A program made the translations under genes and the position numbers. Below the pieces are notes generated by a model, which made no database searches, was not told where the DNA came from, and worked only from the letters and a program-made list of their open reading frames with translations. From Ichthyophthirius multifiliis (Eukaryota; Ciliophora; Oligohymenophorea; Hymenostomatida), in the NCBI RefSeq assembly GCF_000220395.1, contig NW_004086193.1, positions 1-64,000 on the forward strand: 64,000 nucleotides of DNA, in the 5' to 3' direction. Within the stretch, counting starts at the first letter, position 1. Each line of letters opens with the position of its first letter. Below are positions 52,510-64,000 of this stretch, piece after piece.

Positions 52510-54936
52510 TCATTTTTTATTTAAATACGAACTATTAATCGCTTGTTAAATATCCCATCTATTATTCTAATCATAAGTAAGACAGCTTTTAATAAAATCT
52601 TTACATTCATTACTAACACTAGGTTTTTAAGGAAAAATAACTTAAGTAGATTTTAATATGATATTATCCTTTTTTTTTTTAATAAAAAAACAAAAAAATT
52701 TAATATGTATATATACATGTAAAAAAAATATAATAAATATATATTTATATAAAAATATTTACTTTTAAAATTTTATCCTAACTCATATTATTCCCGAAAG
52801 GTCTTTATCCAAAAATCATTTCAAAGAAAATAACTCCGACACTCCAAATATCAACTTTTTATGAAATCTACGGATTATTTTCAAATTCGAAAGTCTCTGG
52901 GGGTAAATACCAATAAGTTCCGACTCCCTAACTAGTTAATTCCATTTTAGTTTATTCATCTTCAATAATTTTACATAAACCAAAATCAGTAATTTTAAGT
53001 TCTCCTTTATGAAAGATAATATTCTAAGGTTTTAAATCATAATGAATAATTCTCATTTTTTAACTAGACATATATTTTAATGCATTTAGTATTTATTTTA
53101 TTAATAACTTTGCCTCTTTTTCTGCTATTACTCTGTATTTTTTTAAATAAAAATATAGATCAGGTCCTTCACAGAATTCTAAAACTGTCGCAAATGAATT
53201 CTCATCGATTTCTACTGTATCGTAAAGTTAAACTATATTAGGATGTTTTAACTCAGAATGGATTTTACTTTCCCTAACAGCATGCTTTATGTAATTAGCT
53301 TTAGATCTTTCAGACCAATTTAAATTTAATTAGTGTATTTTGCATGCTACTTCTCGTAATTCTATTAAATCATAAGCTTTATATACTTCAGAAAAACCCC
53401 CTCTTCCTAATAAAGAAAGTAATTAATACCTCTCACCTAAGCAAGGCCATAATTTTCCATATCGAGAACTAATTTTTATTATATTTTCTTATTTTTTTAT
53501 TTTATTACTTTTATTCTTCATAAAATCTTTTTTATTTTTATATAAATAATATTTTTTAATGTTCAAGAAGTTAAAGATCTTCACGTAAATCTTATTCTTC
53601 CTTTTTATAAAAAAAATAAAAATATAAATAATATATATATATAATACTTTTGTTAAACACTAAAGTTATAAATTAATTCTTTATTTTTATTCGATTTATG
53701 AAAGATCATATTCCGTTTATTATTTTTTATTTATTTTTAAAGCCTTTTTGCATTTCTCAAGTTCTTCTTTTGATTATTCTATTTATGCTAATCTTTCATT
53801 TATTTTTTAAAAATCAGACCCATCTTGCCATGACTCGTCGAATTTTGTACATTCTCTTACTTAAATATATTCTCCTAATCTTTATTTTTATATTGAAATA
53901 TTTGTTTTTAACTCTTCTCTTCTTAGTTTTTCTACATTCAGAAGTTATTAACCTATTATTTTCTATACTTTTTATTTATATGCCTTTTATATTATATATA
54001 TAATTATTTATTTATTTATTTAATTTTTGTTAAAACATACACTAAGTGATTATTAATTAGAAACAAACTATTTTTATAATAATTCCTTTTTAATTTTAAA
54101 AAAAATATATTAAAAAATTAAATATAAGAAGGTTATATGTATATATATATATATATTAATAAAATAATTTTTTTTCTTAAGAAATTTTTTATATACCTTA
54201 TCTTATTCTAAGATTTTAATATAATTATTTTTTTCATTTATAATTTTATCTTTTTATTTAATTTCTTCCAATAAATTATTATATTTAGTTTAAAGTAAAA
54301 CTTCAGACTATTTTTCTTCCATTTTTTTTTATTTTTCTATATAAATAATTTATTATTATTATTAATTTTCATTTTTATTATTATTAAAATAACTGAAATA
54401 ATTTGTAATTTTCATATTTCCTTATATAGGTTAATTTATTTATAACTAAATTTCCATAGAGTCACTATCTTCTGAATTCTACTAGCATTTTATTTAGTAA
54501 TTATTATTATCGTATTTCTTTAATTTTTTCAAACTTAAATGTTATTGCGGTATTTTTCGTTTTTTCGGTGCTTAATTTATATTAATATTTTTATTTTCTT
54601 TCATTTAAATTTAATTATTTTATGGCATATTTTCTATATCTTAAGATTAAATATCACTCAACCTTTCAAAAGGGGCCATTAATTAATTATTACTATCTTA
54701 TATTTGAGATTTTTATATATTACCATTATTTTCTGACACTGTTTCTTATTTTGTAATATTATTTTCATTTATTGGAATATCTAATTATACAGTTTGTTAA
54801 TTTTATAATTATTCTATTGATTATGGTTACTTTTTTTTTAATTATTTCATATTTTTTATATTTTTTGTACATTAGGTGTTTTTGTCATTCGATTTTGTAA
54901 TATAATTATTTTGCTTTTTATATCTTTTACATCCAT
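52510..54936 (-). CDS. Tousled-like kinase (TLK)
   Basis: Nuclear Ser/Thr kinase that phosphorylates the histone chaperone ASF1 in chromatin assembly. The kinase domain at the C-terminus follows TLK closely: [98 protein letters not shown] and GNNMSQDKILK. The N-terminal part (54936 to about 53550) is Gln/Asn-rich with a basic nuclear-localisation signal APKKRKIP, a KITNYFSYF motif reminiscent of the ISDYFEYQ element of animal TLKs, and coiled coil before the kinase. A first intron of 41 nt (GTACAA...AAAAAG) restores the frame after MTKTPN; another lies around 52670-52760. Start ATG at 54936; stop TGA after YLNKK. Divergent from RTEL1. Confidence 0.92.
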
Positions 54937-55362
54937 TTTTTATTTATATATTATTTTTTTATTTATTTTAATATTTTTTTGGTGCGAAAATTAAATACTT
55001 TTTATTTTTACATATTCTTAATGTAAAAGGAATTTTTCTAAAAATTTTAAATTAATTTTTTTTAAAAAAAAAAAATTATAAAAATAAATGATATATATAT
55101 TACTTTTAAAATACTACTATACTTGTTTATTATAAAAAACAATAGTATAATAAAAATCAAACTAAAAATAAATAATCAAATGAAAATAAATTATTTAAGC
55201 GCGAAAAAAAAATAAAAAAAAAACTAATAAATAAAAAAATATAAAAAAATAATCAATATGTATAATATATCTATAAAAAATAAAAAAAAAATCCAATATG
55301 AAGATGAAATCTAAATAAAAAATGATTAAAAACTTAGAAAAATACCAATTGAAAAGCGTATA
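54937..55362. other. Divergent region TLK/RTEL1, open in the RTEL1 frame
   Basis: Holds both promoters. From the ATG at 55180 the sequence is in frame with RTEL1 and free of TGA for 61 codons (Lys/Asn/Ile-rich, a second in-frame ATG at 55258). Either RTEL1 has a basic N-terminal extension or this is a chance opening in A-rich leader sequence. Confidence 0.4.
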
Positions 55363-58021
55363 ATGAGCAACCAGCATTTAATAACAATAGATGGAATAGA
55401 TATATATTTTCCTTATAGGCCCTATCCATAATAAATAATGTATATGTCAAAGGTTATATAATCATTAAATTAAGGAAATAATTCTCTTCTATAAAGCCCA
55501 ACAGGGACTGGAAAAACACTCTGCCTATTATGTGCAACTATAGCATGGTTGAAAAAATATAGAGAATAAAATTAAGAAAATATAGATAATGTGCCACCTA
55601 AAAAAATAGTATATTCATCAAGAACACATAGTTAGATATAATAAGTAGTAAAAGAGTTAAAACAAACAATATATAGACCACGTATTACTGTTTTAGCATC
55701 CAGAGATTAATATTGTTTGAAAAAAGAATACTAAAATTTAACAGATTGGACATTAATTTCTTATTGCCAGAAAGCTATAAATGGTGTAATTTATATATAA
55801 TATATTAATATATAAATATATAAATATATAATATATATATATATATATTTATATATATTTATATTAATTAATTTTATATTATTTAAATTTTATAAATTTA
55901 TATGTCTATTAATATAAATAAAGAATGATCCAGAACATAGTTGTAAATTTTATTAAAAAAATCATGAAAATCTTGAAGAAATTTTTTCTACAGATATTAT
56001 GGATATTGAAGAATTAAGACAAAACGGTTAAAAAAATGGTTTTTGTCCATATTTTCATTCACGTCGTGTCAAAGATTGCGTTGATATAATATTTATGCCT
56101 TACAATTATATATTTGATAACTAAAATGCATCACCTTTTAATATTGAATTAACAAATTCCATATTAATATTTGATGAAGTAAAATAAAAAATCTTAAAAA
56201 TATAATTAATAAAAAGGCACATAATATTGCTAAAATAGCTGAAGAATCTACTTCATTTTCCATAACAATAAAAAATTTAGAAGCCATAGAGACTGAAATA
56301 AAACTTTTGAGGGAAATAATATAATCATATAAGGACCCTAATACATTTCGTTAAAAAAAAGAATCACATAAAAATAAAATAAATAAACTGTAAGAAATAG
56401 ATACTTAAGGTTTGCGTTCATCAAACTAAGATTGCGATTTAATACTCCAACACATACTACCATTTAAAAAATATTTATAGAAATTTATTGAAAATATATA
56501 AAAAAATCCCGAAAATAGCGAGACTATAATAAGTAAGGAAGGTCGTGATATTTTCTAAATTCTGGAAAATAATACTATTCCTATTTAATTATAAGAAAAT
56601 ACACTAGATACATATTTTTAAGAAAATAATAATACTTTTTAATAAAAAAAAGAAGGATTAAAAATTACTAATTTATAAGAATATATTAAAAAATTAGTTA
56701 TGGCAATCGAAGATTTATCTACTACATAAAATTATGGATTGGATAAATGGATGCTTTTTTTGAGCAAAGTTTAGAAGCTTTTATGCGTTGAAAGTGAATT
56801 TCTTTTAGCAAAAAAGCCTAATCATTTACGAAATACAGATAACACTATTAATTGTTTTAAATTATAAATAGAAGTAGAGCCTGAAAACGAACAGAGTGAA
56901 ATTTATATGCAATGTTTGGACCCTTCTGTCTCCTTTTCTTTTATAAAGATAAAAAATCCGCATTCTATATTGCTTACTTCGGGTACTTTGGCTCCTTTTG
57001 ATTCTTGGGAGTTAGAATTGAAGATTCCTTTTCCAATTATTTTGAATAACTAACACGTAATTGATAATAAAAAGAACCTCCTTGCAGGTATATGTATAAA
57101 AGGTCCTTTAGAATAAGAATTAGAATTCACATATTAAAATCGTTAAAAAAATTTAATTTTGGATGATGTAGGTTTAACTCTATTGAATTTATGTAAATTT
57201 ATTCCAAATGGAATTTTAGTGATTTTTAATTCATCTTCTTCATATTGGAATTGTAGAAAATAATGGGAAAACGGAGAACATAAAATAATGAATAAATTAA
57301 AAGAACATAAATAGCTTTTCTTTGAACCTAAAAATTCTTATGAAATGAATTCTTTTATGAAAAATTATACTTAAGCAGCTAAAAGTAAATAAGGGGCTAT
57401 TTTGTTTGCTATTTGTCGTGTATATATAATTTATATTCTTATTTTTTTTTATTATTTATTTAAACGAATAAAGGGAAAAGTTTCAGAAGGAATAGATTTT
57501 TATGATGAACTTGCTAGAGCTGTTTTTTTAATAGGAGTACCTTATCCTCCTGTAAAAGATATAAAATTGATAAATAAAAAATAGTTTTTGGATAATATAT
57601 ATAATGATAAAGATATAAAAGGTTCAAAATTAAGTGGGAAGGATTGGTATTTTTAGTAAACAGTAAGAGCTATAAATTAAGCTATAGGAAGAGTTATAAG
57701 GCATATAAACGATTATGGTTCTATATATTTATGCGATACTAGATTTGCTAAAAATGATATTAAAAGTCAAATAAGTTCATGGGTTATTTAAGATAATTGT
57801 CTTTAAATATTTCAGTGTATTGGTTAAGCAGTTGTTTAAACAAGAAATTTTTTTATTTAGAAAAAAAAGGATGAAGAAGAAGAAAAAAAATATATAAATA
57901 ATTGCAAAAATTCATTGTCAGATTTAAGTAAAAAAATAGTTTTTAATTCTTCAAATAATATAAAAGATAATAATAATAAATTTAATAATAATAAAATAAA
58001 TAATAATAAAGATAATAATAA

Positions 58022-58070
<49 letters not shown>

Positions 58071-59927
58071 AGTAATAATAATTTTAATTCTAGTAATAAT
58101 AGTAATAATTTTGATGAATTAAATAAATTTAACTTCTAGAAAAGTAATAACGAATAAAAAATTTAATTTTAAAATAAAATAAATTTAAAAAATGATAAAA
58201 ATTCTGTAAAAAATTTAAATAATTAAACATAATAAATTGAAAAAAAATCTTAATAATCTACATTATTTTAATTTTCAAAATAATAAAATAAAAATTCTAT
58301 AAATACTGAATAATAATAATAAAAATTAAATCTTTAATAAAATAATGACTTTCAATTATAATAATTATAATAATAAAATATTTAAAATTTAAATATAATA
58401 AACTAATTAGATATTACTAACAATTAAAATTTTCAGCAAAATTCTAACTCTAATTCAATTAATTAATAAAATTTAAATTAAAAATTCGAATAAAATATAA
58501 ATTTAATAGCATAAAATTCTTACTAGAATTTATAAGAAGACTAAAATTTATAATATTAATCTAATTTTAAAAATCCTCAATAAAAATTTCCATTTTCAAA
58601 TGCAGTTCAATAATTGTTAACTCAATCAAATTAAAAACGTTTTATTTAATAAGAATACCCAAAATTTTCAGAATTTGAATCAAATACTCGTTTAAATTAA
58701 TACATAAATAAATGGTTAAATGACTAAAAAGTACTTTACTAGAATCAAGAAAAGGACCTTATACGCCAAATAAAATAAATAAGTTAATATTTTTCTTCTA
58801 AAATGTTTTATAATTAAGAAAAAGAACTATAAGAATACATAATTTTTTAATTATAAAAAATACAAATAATAGAAATTGATAAGCTTTACTTTTTTTTAAA
58901 AAAACATTATTTTTTTGGTCTTCCCGAAGATAAAAATATACATTTTTCAATTTCTAAATTAAACGAAAAAAATTCAAAATAAGAATAAAATTATTTACTA
59001 AATTAAAATTTTTGCTAAAAAAAATATTTTATTTGGAAAGAAGAATCTAATGAAATTTCTTTATCTATTATGCAATAAAATACTCTTTTTATTAAATAAT
59101 ACCCTTTTTTATTTAATTATTAAAATCAAAAAATTTCCAAAATTAATGAAAATGAAGACATTTCAATCATCCAAGTTAAAATTTTATAGACATAAGATTA
59201 ATTAATAATACCTCATATAGATACTAAAAATACGGCTTTTCTTACTTTTATAGATTAAGCCACTTTGGAAATCACTAAAAGGATTAAATAAGACGAAAAT
59301 GTACTTTTTATATAAACAAACTCGCTATTAATTGCATTTTTGTATAAAGAAAATATTATATTCATTAATTTAGAAGGCGAAATCGAATTTTAAATTGACA
59401 TAGATTAAACATATGATTATTTATTTTTTGAATAACAAGAGAATTTCACAAAAATAGTTCTTTTTTCTTAAAAATAAGGAATTATTTCCGTTATATTTTG
59501 TAATGAAAAAGGTTAAAAAGAAAACGAAAAAAAATTGTTTTACGACCCATAATTAGGAGAGATTTTAGATGTGAAATTTTCTGAAGAAAAAAATCCATAT
59601 TTATTAATTCATTTCAAAAATAAATTTTTCTTTGAAAAAATTGATTTTTTGGAAGAAAGTTCTATTTGTAATGAATTTTCTTTAAATAATATTAATGGAA
59701 ATCTTTTAAATATATATATATTTGATAATCTAATTTTTAGGATATATGATAATGATATTACAGTATAAAAAAAAGATTAACCTAACGAAGTTTCAATTTT
59801 TGAAAATAAATAAAATAATTGTTTTATTATTTAAGGTATTGTAGATTAAATTAAATAGTCTTTTTTCGAAATTAAATTAGTTTTAGAAGATGATTTATTC
59901 GAATTTTTTTATTTGAATTTCTTTTGA
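55363..59927 (+). CDS. RTEL1-like Fe-S DNA helicase with long C-terminal extension
   Basis: XPD/Rad3-family 5'-3' helicase of the RTEL1 branch, which dissolves D-loops, T-loops and G-quadruplexes. Four exons (introns 55786-55923, 56179-56216, 57420-57473) sum exactly to 1444 residues. Start taken at [20 protein letters not shown] because family members begin there. Walker A is [15 protein letters not shown] and the DEAH box [13 protein letters not shown] spans an intron. The four Fe-S cysteines lie in [20 protein letters not shown] and VKDC, then [13 protein letters not shown]. Helicase domain 2 has [29 protein letters not shown] and [14 protein letters not shown]. After about residue 770 comes a long Asn tract ((AAT)n) and Gln-rich linker, then about 400 beta-rich residues that look propeller-like. 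The last exon is TGA-free for 2.45 kb, arguing for a single protein. The usual animal harmonin/RING tail is not recognised. Confidence 0.92.
57966..58081 (+). repeat. AAT-rich microsatellite encoding polyAsn
   Basis: Interrupted (AAT)n run in frame within the RTEL1-like gene, giving an Asn-rich linker between the helicase and the C-terminal extension. Confidence 0.85.
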
Positions 59928-60122
59928 AATTTTTTTTTTTATTTTTTTGTATAAAATAATATTTTTATTTTTTTACTTTAAAATTATTTTCGTTATTTTT
60001 TTAATTTTTTTTTAAAAAAAAATATTAAATCATTATATTAATAATTAATTAATTTTTATAATATTTTTTTTTCTTTTTTCCATAATTCTTAAAAAATTAT
60101 CACTAAAAAAACAAAAAAAAAT

Positions 60123-60837
60123 ATGGGTTGTTTAACACTGAAATAAAAAAATGTATAAAAATAAAATAGAAAAATATTATGATAATATTTTTATATAAAA
60201 CTAAAATAAATAAAAATCAAGGATTTATCTCCTAAATTAAGAGATAAAGTACTAGGAATATTCAAAAAAATAGATGTAGACGGTTCAAAAGCAATAGATA
60301 AAGAAGAAACAGCAAAATATTGGTTTTTAATTTAAAAATAAAATAATTAAGAATTTTAAAATAATAAAAAAAGGAAATCAAATTTTGCAAAATTAAATAC
60401 AAATGAATTATTTAAAGCTGTAGATTTTGATAATAGTGGATAAATAACAGAAGATGAATGGCTTGCATTTTGGTAAATAGTAAAAAAAAGTGGTCACACA
60501 GAAAAAGAAATAAGTGAAGAAGTTTAAATTTTTTTAATTTAAAAATAATTTGAATAATAAATAAACAAAAGCTTGATAATTTATAGGAAGGAAAAACTTG
60601 GATTAAATTTAATAAAGTAGATTAATTTATAAAGAGGGATTAAATGCTAAAATATTAAAATGTTAATAAAATAGTAGATTAAGAAAGAAAAAAACTTGTT
60701 TCCGATAAAGGTATATAAAAATATTTTATATTTTAACTTTAAGAAATTTTATAGAATTAAAAGAATTGAAACATCCAAATATAGATATTGAAAAAAAAGA
60801 TAGAAATTTAAAAAATGTTCATAATGAAAATTTTTGA
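60123..60837 (+). CDS. EF-hand protein with N-terminal acylation signal
   Basis: Four exons (introns 60153-60221, 60522-60571, 60711-60754) give exactly 183 residues. The N-terminus MGCLTLKQ has Gly2 for myristoylation and Cys3 for palmitoylation, so it is probably membrane-anchored. Two EF-hand loops are canonical: DVDGSKAIDKEE and DFDNSGQITEDE, each with Asp1, Asp3, Ser/Asn5 and Glu12. A basic/acidic helical tail (TWIKFNKVDQFIKRD and onward) completes it. It resembles small calcium sensors of ciliate membranes rather than calmodulin. It lies about 200 bp downstream of RTEL1 on the same strand. Confidence 0.88.
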
Positions 60838-62023
60838 TTTATAAAATAAAAAATAAAAGAGTTTTTATATTAAAATAGCTTAAACTTTTTTTATTAATTT
60901 TAAAAAAAAAAAAAAAAATTTATTACATACTAATATATATTAATTATATTTTTCTATTGTTTCAAAGAATTAATTATATAAGTTTTGATAAATTTTTTAA
61001 AAGATTAATAGATAATAAATAATATATATTTATATATAATATTTATATATTATATATCATCTTATTTTTTTATTAGTAAAAAATTATGTTTATTTATTAA
61101 AATGAAATTAAAAATTTGTTAATAAATTTATTAAATAAATATGTAATAAATAAATTTAAATTTAAATTTATTTTTATACTGTAAATAAAAAGTTATCTAC
61201 TTATGTTTTTTTCAATTTCTGAAAATATAATCAAAGTTTTTTTTTATTTATTAAGAAGAATTTTATTATTAGTAAAAATTAAAAATATAAAATAATACAT
61301 AAAAAAAAAATTAAGTAATAAATTATTTATAATAAATATTATTTTTATTAATAAATATAAATTTATTTATTAAAATTTTTTAAAGTATATATTATTTAAT
61401 CGATTTATATAAAAATTTATCCTTAATTTTAAAAATCATTTAATATTTGGTGCTAAATAAATAATAATAATTTTTTTAAAATACAATAATAAATTTAAAA
61501 AAGATTATATTCTTTATCTGTATTTATATTCAATTTTATTTTAATTATTCATGTTACCTTTGTAAACTTAATAAATTTTACAAATAATATATAGTTTTTA
61601 AACGCATTAACAATATTAATACTTAAATGTATTTAATATTTATATTTATTTTTATTAGTATTAAAAATATTTTCTAATTTAAATATACATTTAAATAATA
61701 ACATATTAATTAAGAATTTTTTTTAAAAAAAATATATTTTAAAAATTAATTTAATCTTTATAAAAACTAAAAGAAAATAAAACTAAATTTTAAATATAAA
61801 ATATACTAATATATTATATTTTTTTAAATACATTTTTTTGCAAACAAACAAACAAAACCTTTAGAAAATATGAAAATATAATTATTTAACGTTAATTAGA
61901 AAATTCAGAAACCTCACTAACAGCAATAGCAATAAACAGTATTATTTTAATAAAAAAAAAAGAAAAAATAAGTTATTTGTAAAAATAAAAAAGTTAATAA
62001 GTACACTTAAATAAAATAATTAA
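60838..62023. other. Intergenic, with possible upstream exon of kinase B
   Basis: Mostly AT-rich. At 61870-61938 a 23-codon open exon (MKIQLFNVNQKIQK and a Gln run) can be spliced over a 55-nt GT-AG intron (61939-61993) directly in frame with kinase B. It is not called as coding because paralogue A starts at the position equivalent to 62024. Confidence 0.4.
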
Positions 62024-62687
62024 ATGAATTAACCTTAATATATGGTATAATAAAAAGCCTTACAGCAGTAAAGTTTTTAGTAAAAGCAATAATATATACC
62101 TAAAAAAGTAATTGAGAACTACTCATATTAATTAATAGATTAAATAGGTAAAGGATATAGTTCGATAGTATTTAAAGGAAAAAATGATGCTAAGAATGAT
62201 GAGTTAGTAGCAATAAAAGTAATAGATATGAAAATGATGTCGAATGATGTTTAATTATTTTTATTATAAAATGAAATAAGTGTAATGAAAAAATTAGCAA
62301 ATTCTGGCAATATAAATATTTTAAAATTAAATGACATTTTTTAAACATAAAACAATACTTATATAATAACTGAATTATGCAATTAAGGAGATTTAAAATA
62401 GCTTTTATCTAAATGTAAATACTTAGAAGAAGATCAAGCTCTAAAAATATTAAAACATATCGTTAATGGATACAAAGAATTAGCTAAAAATCGAATAGTG
62501 CATAGAGATATTAAGCCTGCAAATATTCTGATTAATAACGGAATTCCTAAAATCGCTGATTTTGGATTTGCTAAAGATATTGATGCACCTCCTTATAAAT
62601 ATTATTATAATGTAGGAACTCCAATGTATATGTGTCCTTAAGTATATAAAATTAATAATAAATAAGAATATATTAATATATATATAT

Positions 62688-62722
<35 letters not shown>

Positions 62723-64000
62723 TTTATAATTTTTATGATTTTATAATAGAGTTTATAAAAAAATGAATATTCAATGAAAAGTGATATATGGTCTATTGGT
62801 ATTCTTTATTATGAATTACTTTATGGAGTTACCCCTTGGAATGCTGATAACGAAAATAACTTAAACATAAAATTAATACTATAGGAGTAAAATTTCCAAA
62901 TTTTAGAAATGTATAAATTTATTTTTTATAATATAATATTATTATTTATATAATTTTAATTTATTACTATATTTTTTTAAATTATTAATATTAAAATAGA
63001 TTATTAAATAATTAATTTAAAATCATTTAAAAATAATTAAATATAAAGGTTTCACATGAGTCAAAAATCTTTATTATAGGTTGTCTTTAAATAGAAGAGA
63101 ATTAAAGATTTAGTTTAGAGTAAATAGAAAATCATCCTTTAATGGTAAACACTAAAAAAGAATAAGTTTTTTCAAAATCATAAAATACCTCCTAATTGAA
63201 TGTAATAACTACACAAAAAAATAACATTCAAAGTGCATTTAATATATAAATAACAACATAATAATAACCAATTATTCCTATATATTTTAACTCTTAATAA
63301 GAAATAGGTAAGGAAAATTCCCCTCCTAAAAAATTAAAAATAGAATCACTTCAACTGATTTCAAATATTTAAGTAAGTATAAAAAAAAAAAAAAAATTAA
63401 AAAATTATAAAAATTATAAAAAGTAAAATTTAATTGAAAAAAAGATATAATTATAAATAATAAAAGCTAAATTCAAATATTAAGAGAAAATATTAATAAG
63501 CAAGATGAAGAACTAGAATAAAAAAATTAAATTTCTGAAAACTAACACAATGACTTAAAAATAGAAGAATTAAAAAGAGCAAAAAGTATAAAATTATATC
63601 AAGAATAATATTAAATAGTATAGTAATATCCTTAAAACGATAAAATAATATTATCATAAATAAACATGTGTAGATATTTATTTAGGTTATCGAAATTAGC
63701 ATAAGAGACACAAATAATAAAAACAGAACTTTTAAGAGAAAAAATGATATTCTTAATAGTAAAAAATATAATGATACACATATAAAAACTTAGTAAAATG
63801 TGTGAGACTAATACAAATATATATAATTTATAAGATTGGTCATTATATACAAAAACAGAAAATTATAATCGATTAAAATTAATAATTTCTGAATATAATT
63901 AGAAATATATGGTCCATTTTAATTTAATTCAAGAAGAATATAAAAATCTGGATTTAAGTTCAGATAAGAAATTCGATGCTATTTTCGATAATAATTTCGT
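62024..64000 (+). CDS. ATG1/ULK-like Ser/Thr protein kinase B (3' end outside window)
   Basis: Paralogue of kinase A. Start MNQPQYMVQQ, then [65 protein letters not shown] and GTPMYMCPQ. After an intron (about 62643-62750) follow [15 protein letters not shown] and VTPWNADNENN. Comparison with A shows one base missing in the AAA at 62864-62866: adding it gives LKHKINTIGVKFPNF, aligned with LKYKI in A. A second intron ends at 63047, then VSHESKIFIIGCLQIEENQR. Beyond an Asn/Gln-rich linker, NMCRYLFRLSKLAQETQI and LYTKTENYNRLKLIISEY match the C-terminal helical region of A. The gene is cut by the window end. Probable autophagy-initiation or related kinase. Confidence 0.88.

Noticed and set aside
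53698-54003. 101-codon hydrophobic open frame, plus strand
   Set aside because: Antisense to the coiled-coil part of the Tousled-like kinase.
62850-62870. Kinase B as a pseudogene because of a frame break
   Set aside because: Only one base is missing, the rest of the kinase and its tail are well conserved, and similar slips occur in other good genes.

Overview
This window looks like macronuclear-type DNA of an oligohymenophorean ciliate. It is extremely AT-rich. Nearly every gene is read through in-frame TAA and TAG codons at positions where homologues carry Gln or any polar residue, and TGA is the only stop I could find in any gene (genetic code 6). Introns are mostly tiny (38-75 nt, GT...AG), with some longer ones made of TA repeats. 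Base composition, gene families and compact layout suggest Ichthyophthirius or a close Tetrahymena relative; that genus assignment is inference. Under the standard code the window looks almost geneless; under code 6 it holds about 27 genes, one per 2.4 kb.

Layout. 1.6-5.4 kb: heat-shock factor and a D,D-carboxypeptidase (peptidase S11), both minus. 6-7.4 kb: EF-hand protein, plus. 7.4-9.8 kb: long gap with three GC-enriched islands that may be ncRNA. 9.8-18.8 kb: copine (-), cytosolic malate dehydrogenase (+), stefin-type cystatin (+), tubulin-tyrosine-ligase-like enzyme (-). 19.3-22.3 kb: Q/N-rich protein ending in an ALMS-like motif (-). 23-26.9 kb: tiny helical protein (+), F-box-like protein (-), small secreted Cys protein (+). 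27.4-34.2 kb, all minus: ATG1/ULK-like kinase A, an unknown protein, SppA-like S49 peptidase, NAE1/AXR1 (NEDD8 E1 subunit). 34.5-39.1 kb: kinesin (+), convergent with listerin LTN1 (-, 39.3-44.5 kb). 44.9-51.4 kb: clathrin light chain (-), MBF1 (+), polyQ protein (+), possible PD-(D/E)XK-fold protein (-), HINT-type HIT protein (-). 51.7-54.9 kb: unresolved small gene and Tousled-like kinase (-). 55.4-59.9 kb: RTEL1-like Fe-S helicase with a long unusual C-terminal extension (+). 60.1-60.8 kb: acylated EF-hand protein (+). 62 kb to the window end: ATG1/ULK-like kinase B (+, cut off).

Functional themes are ordinary ciliate housekeeping: cilia and microtubules (TTLL, kinesin, ALMS protein), ubiquitin-type pathways and ribosome quality control (NAE1, F-box, LTN1, MBF1), chromatin and genome maintenance (TLK, RTEL1), and vesicle/membrane work (clathrin light chain, copine, ATG1-like kinases). 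No mobile element, viral fossil, tRNA, rRNA, CRISPR or telomere was recognised. Several genes show one-base reading-frame slips, mostly in A/T homopolymers, which look like sequencing or assembly errors rather than biology. Exon structures given with exact coordinates were checked by frame arithmetic where stated; the others are approximate.
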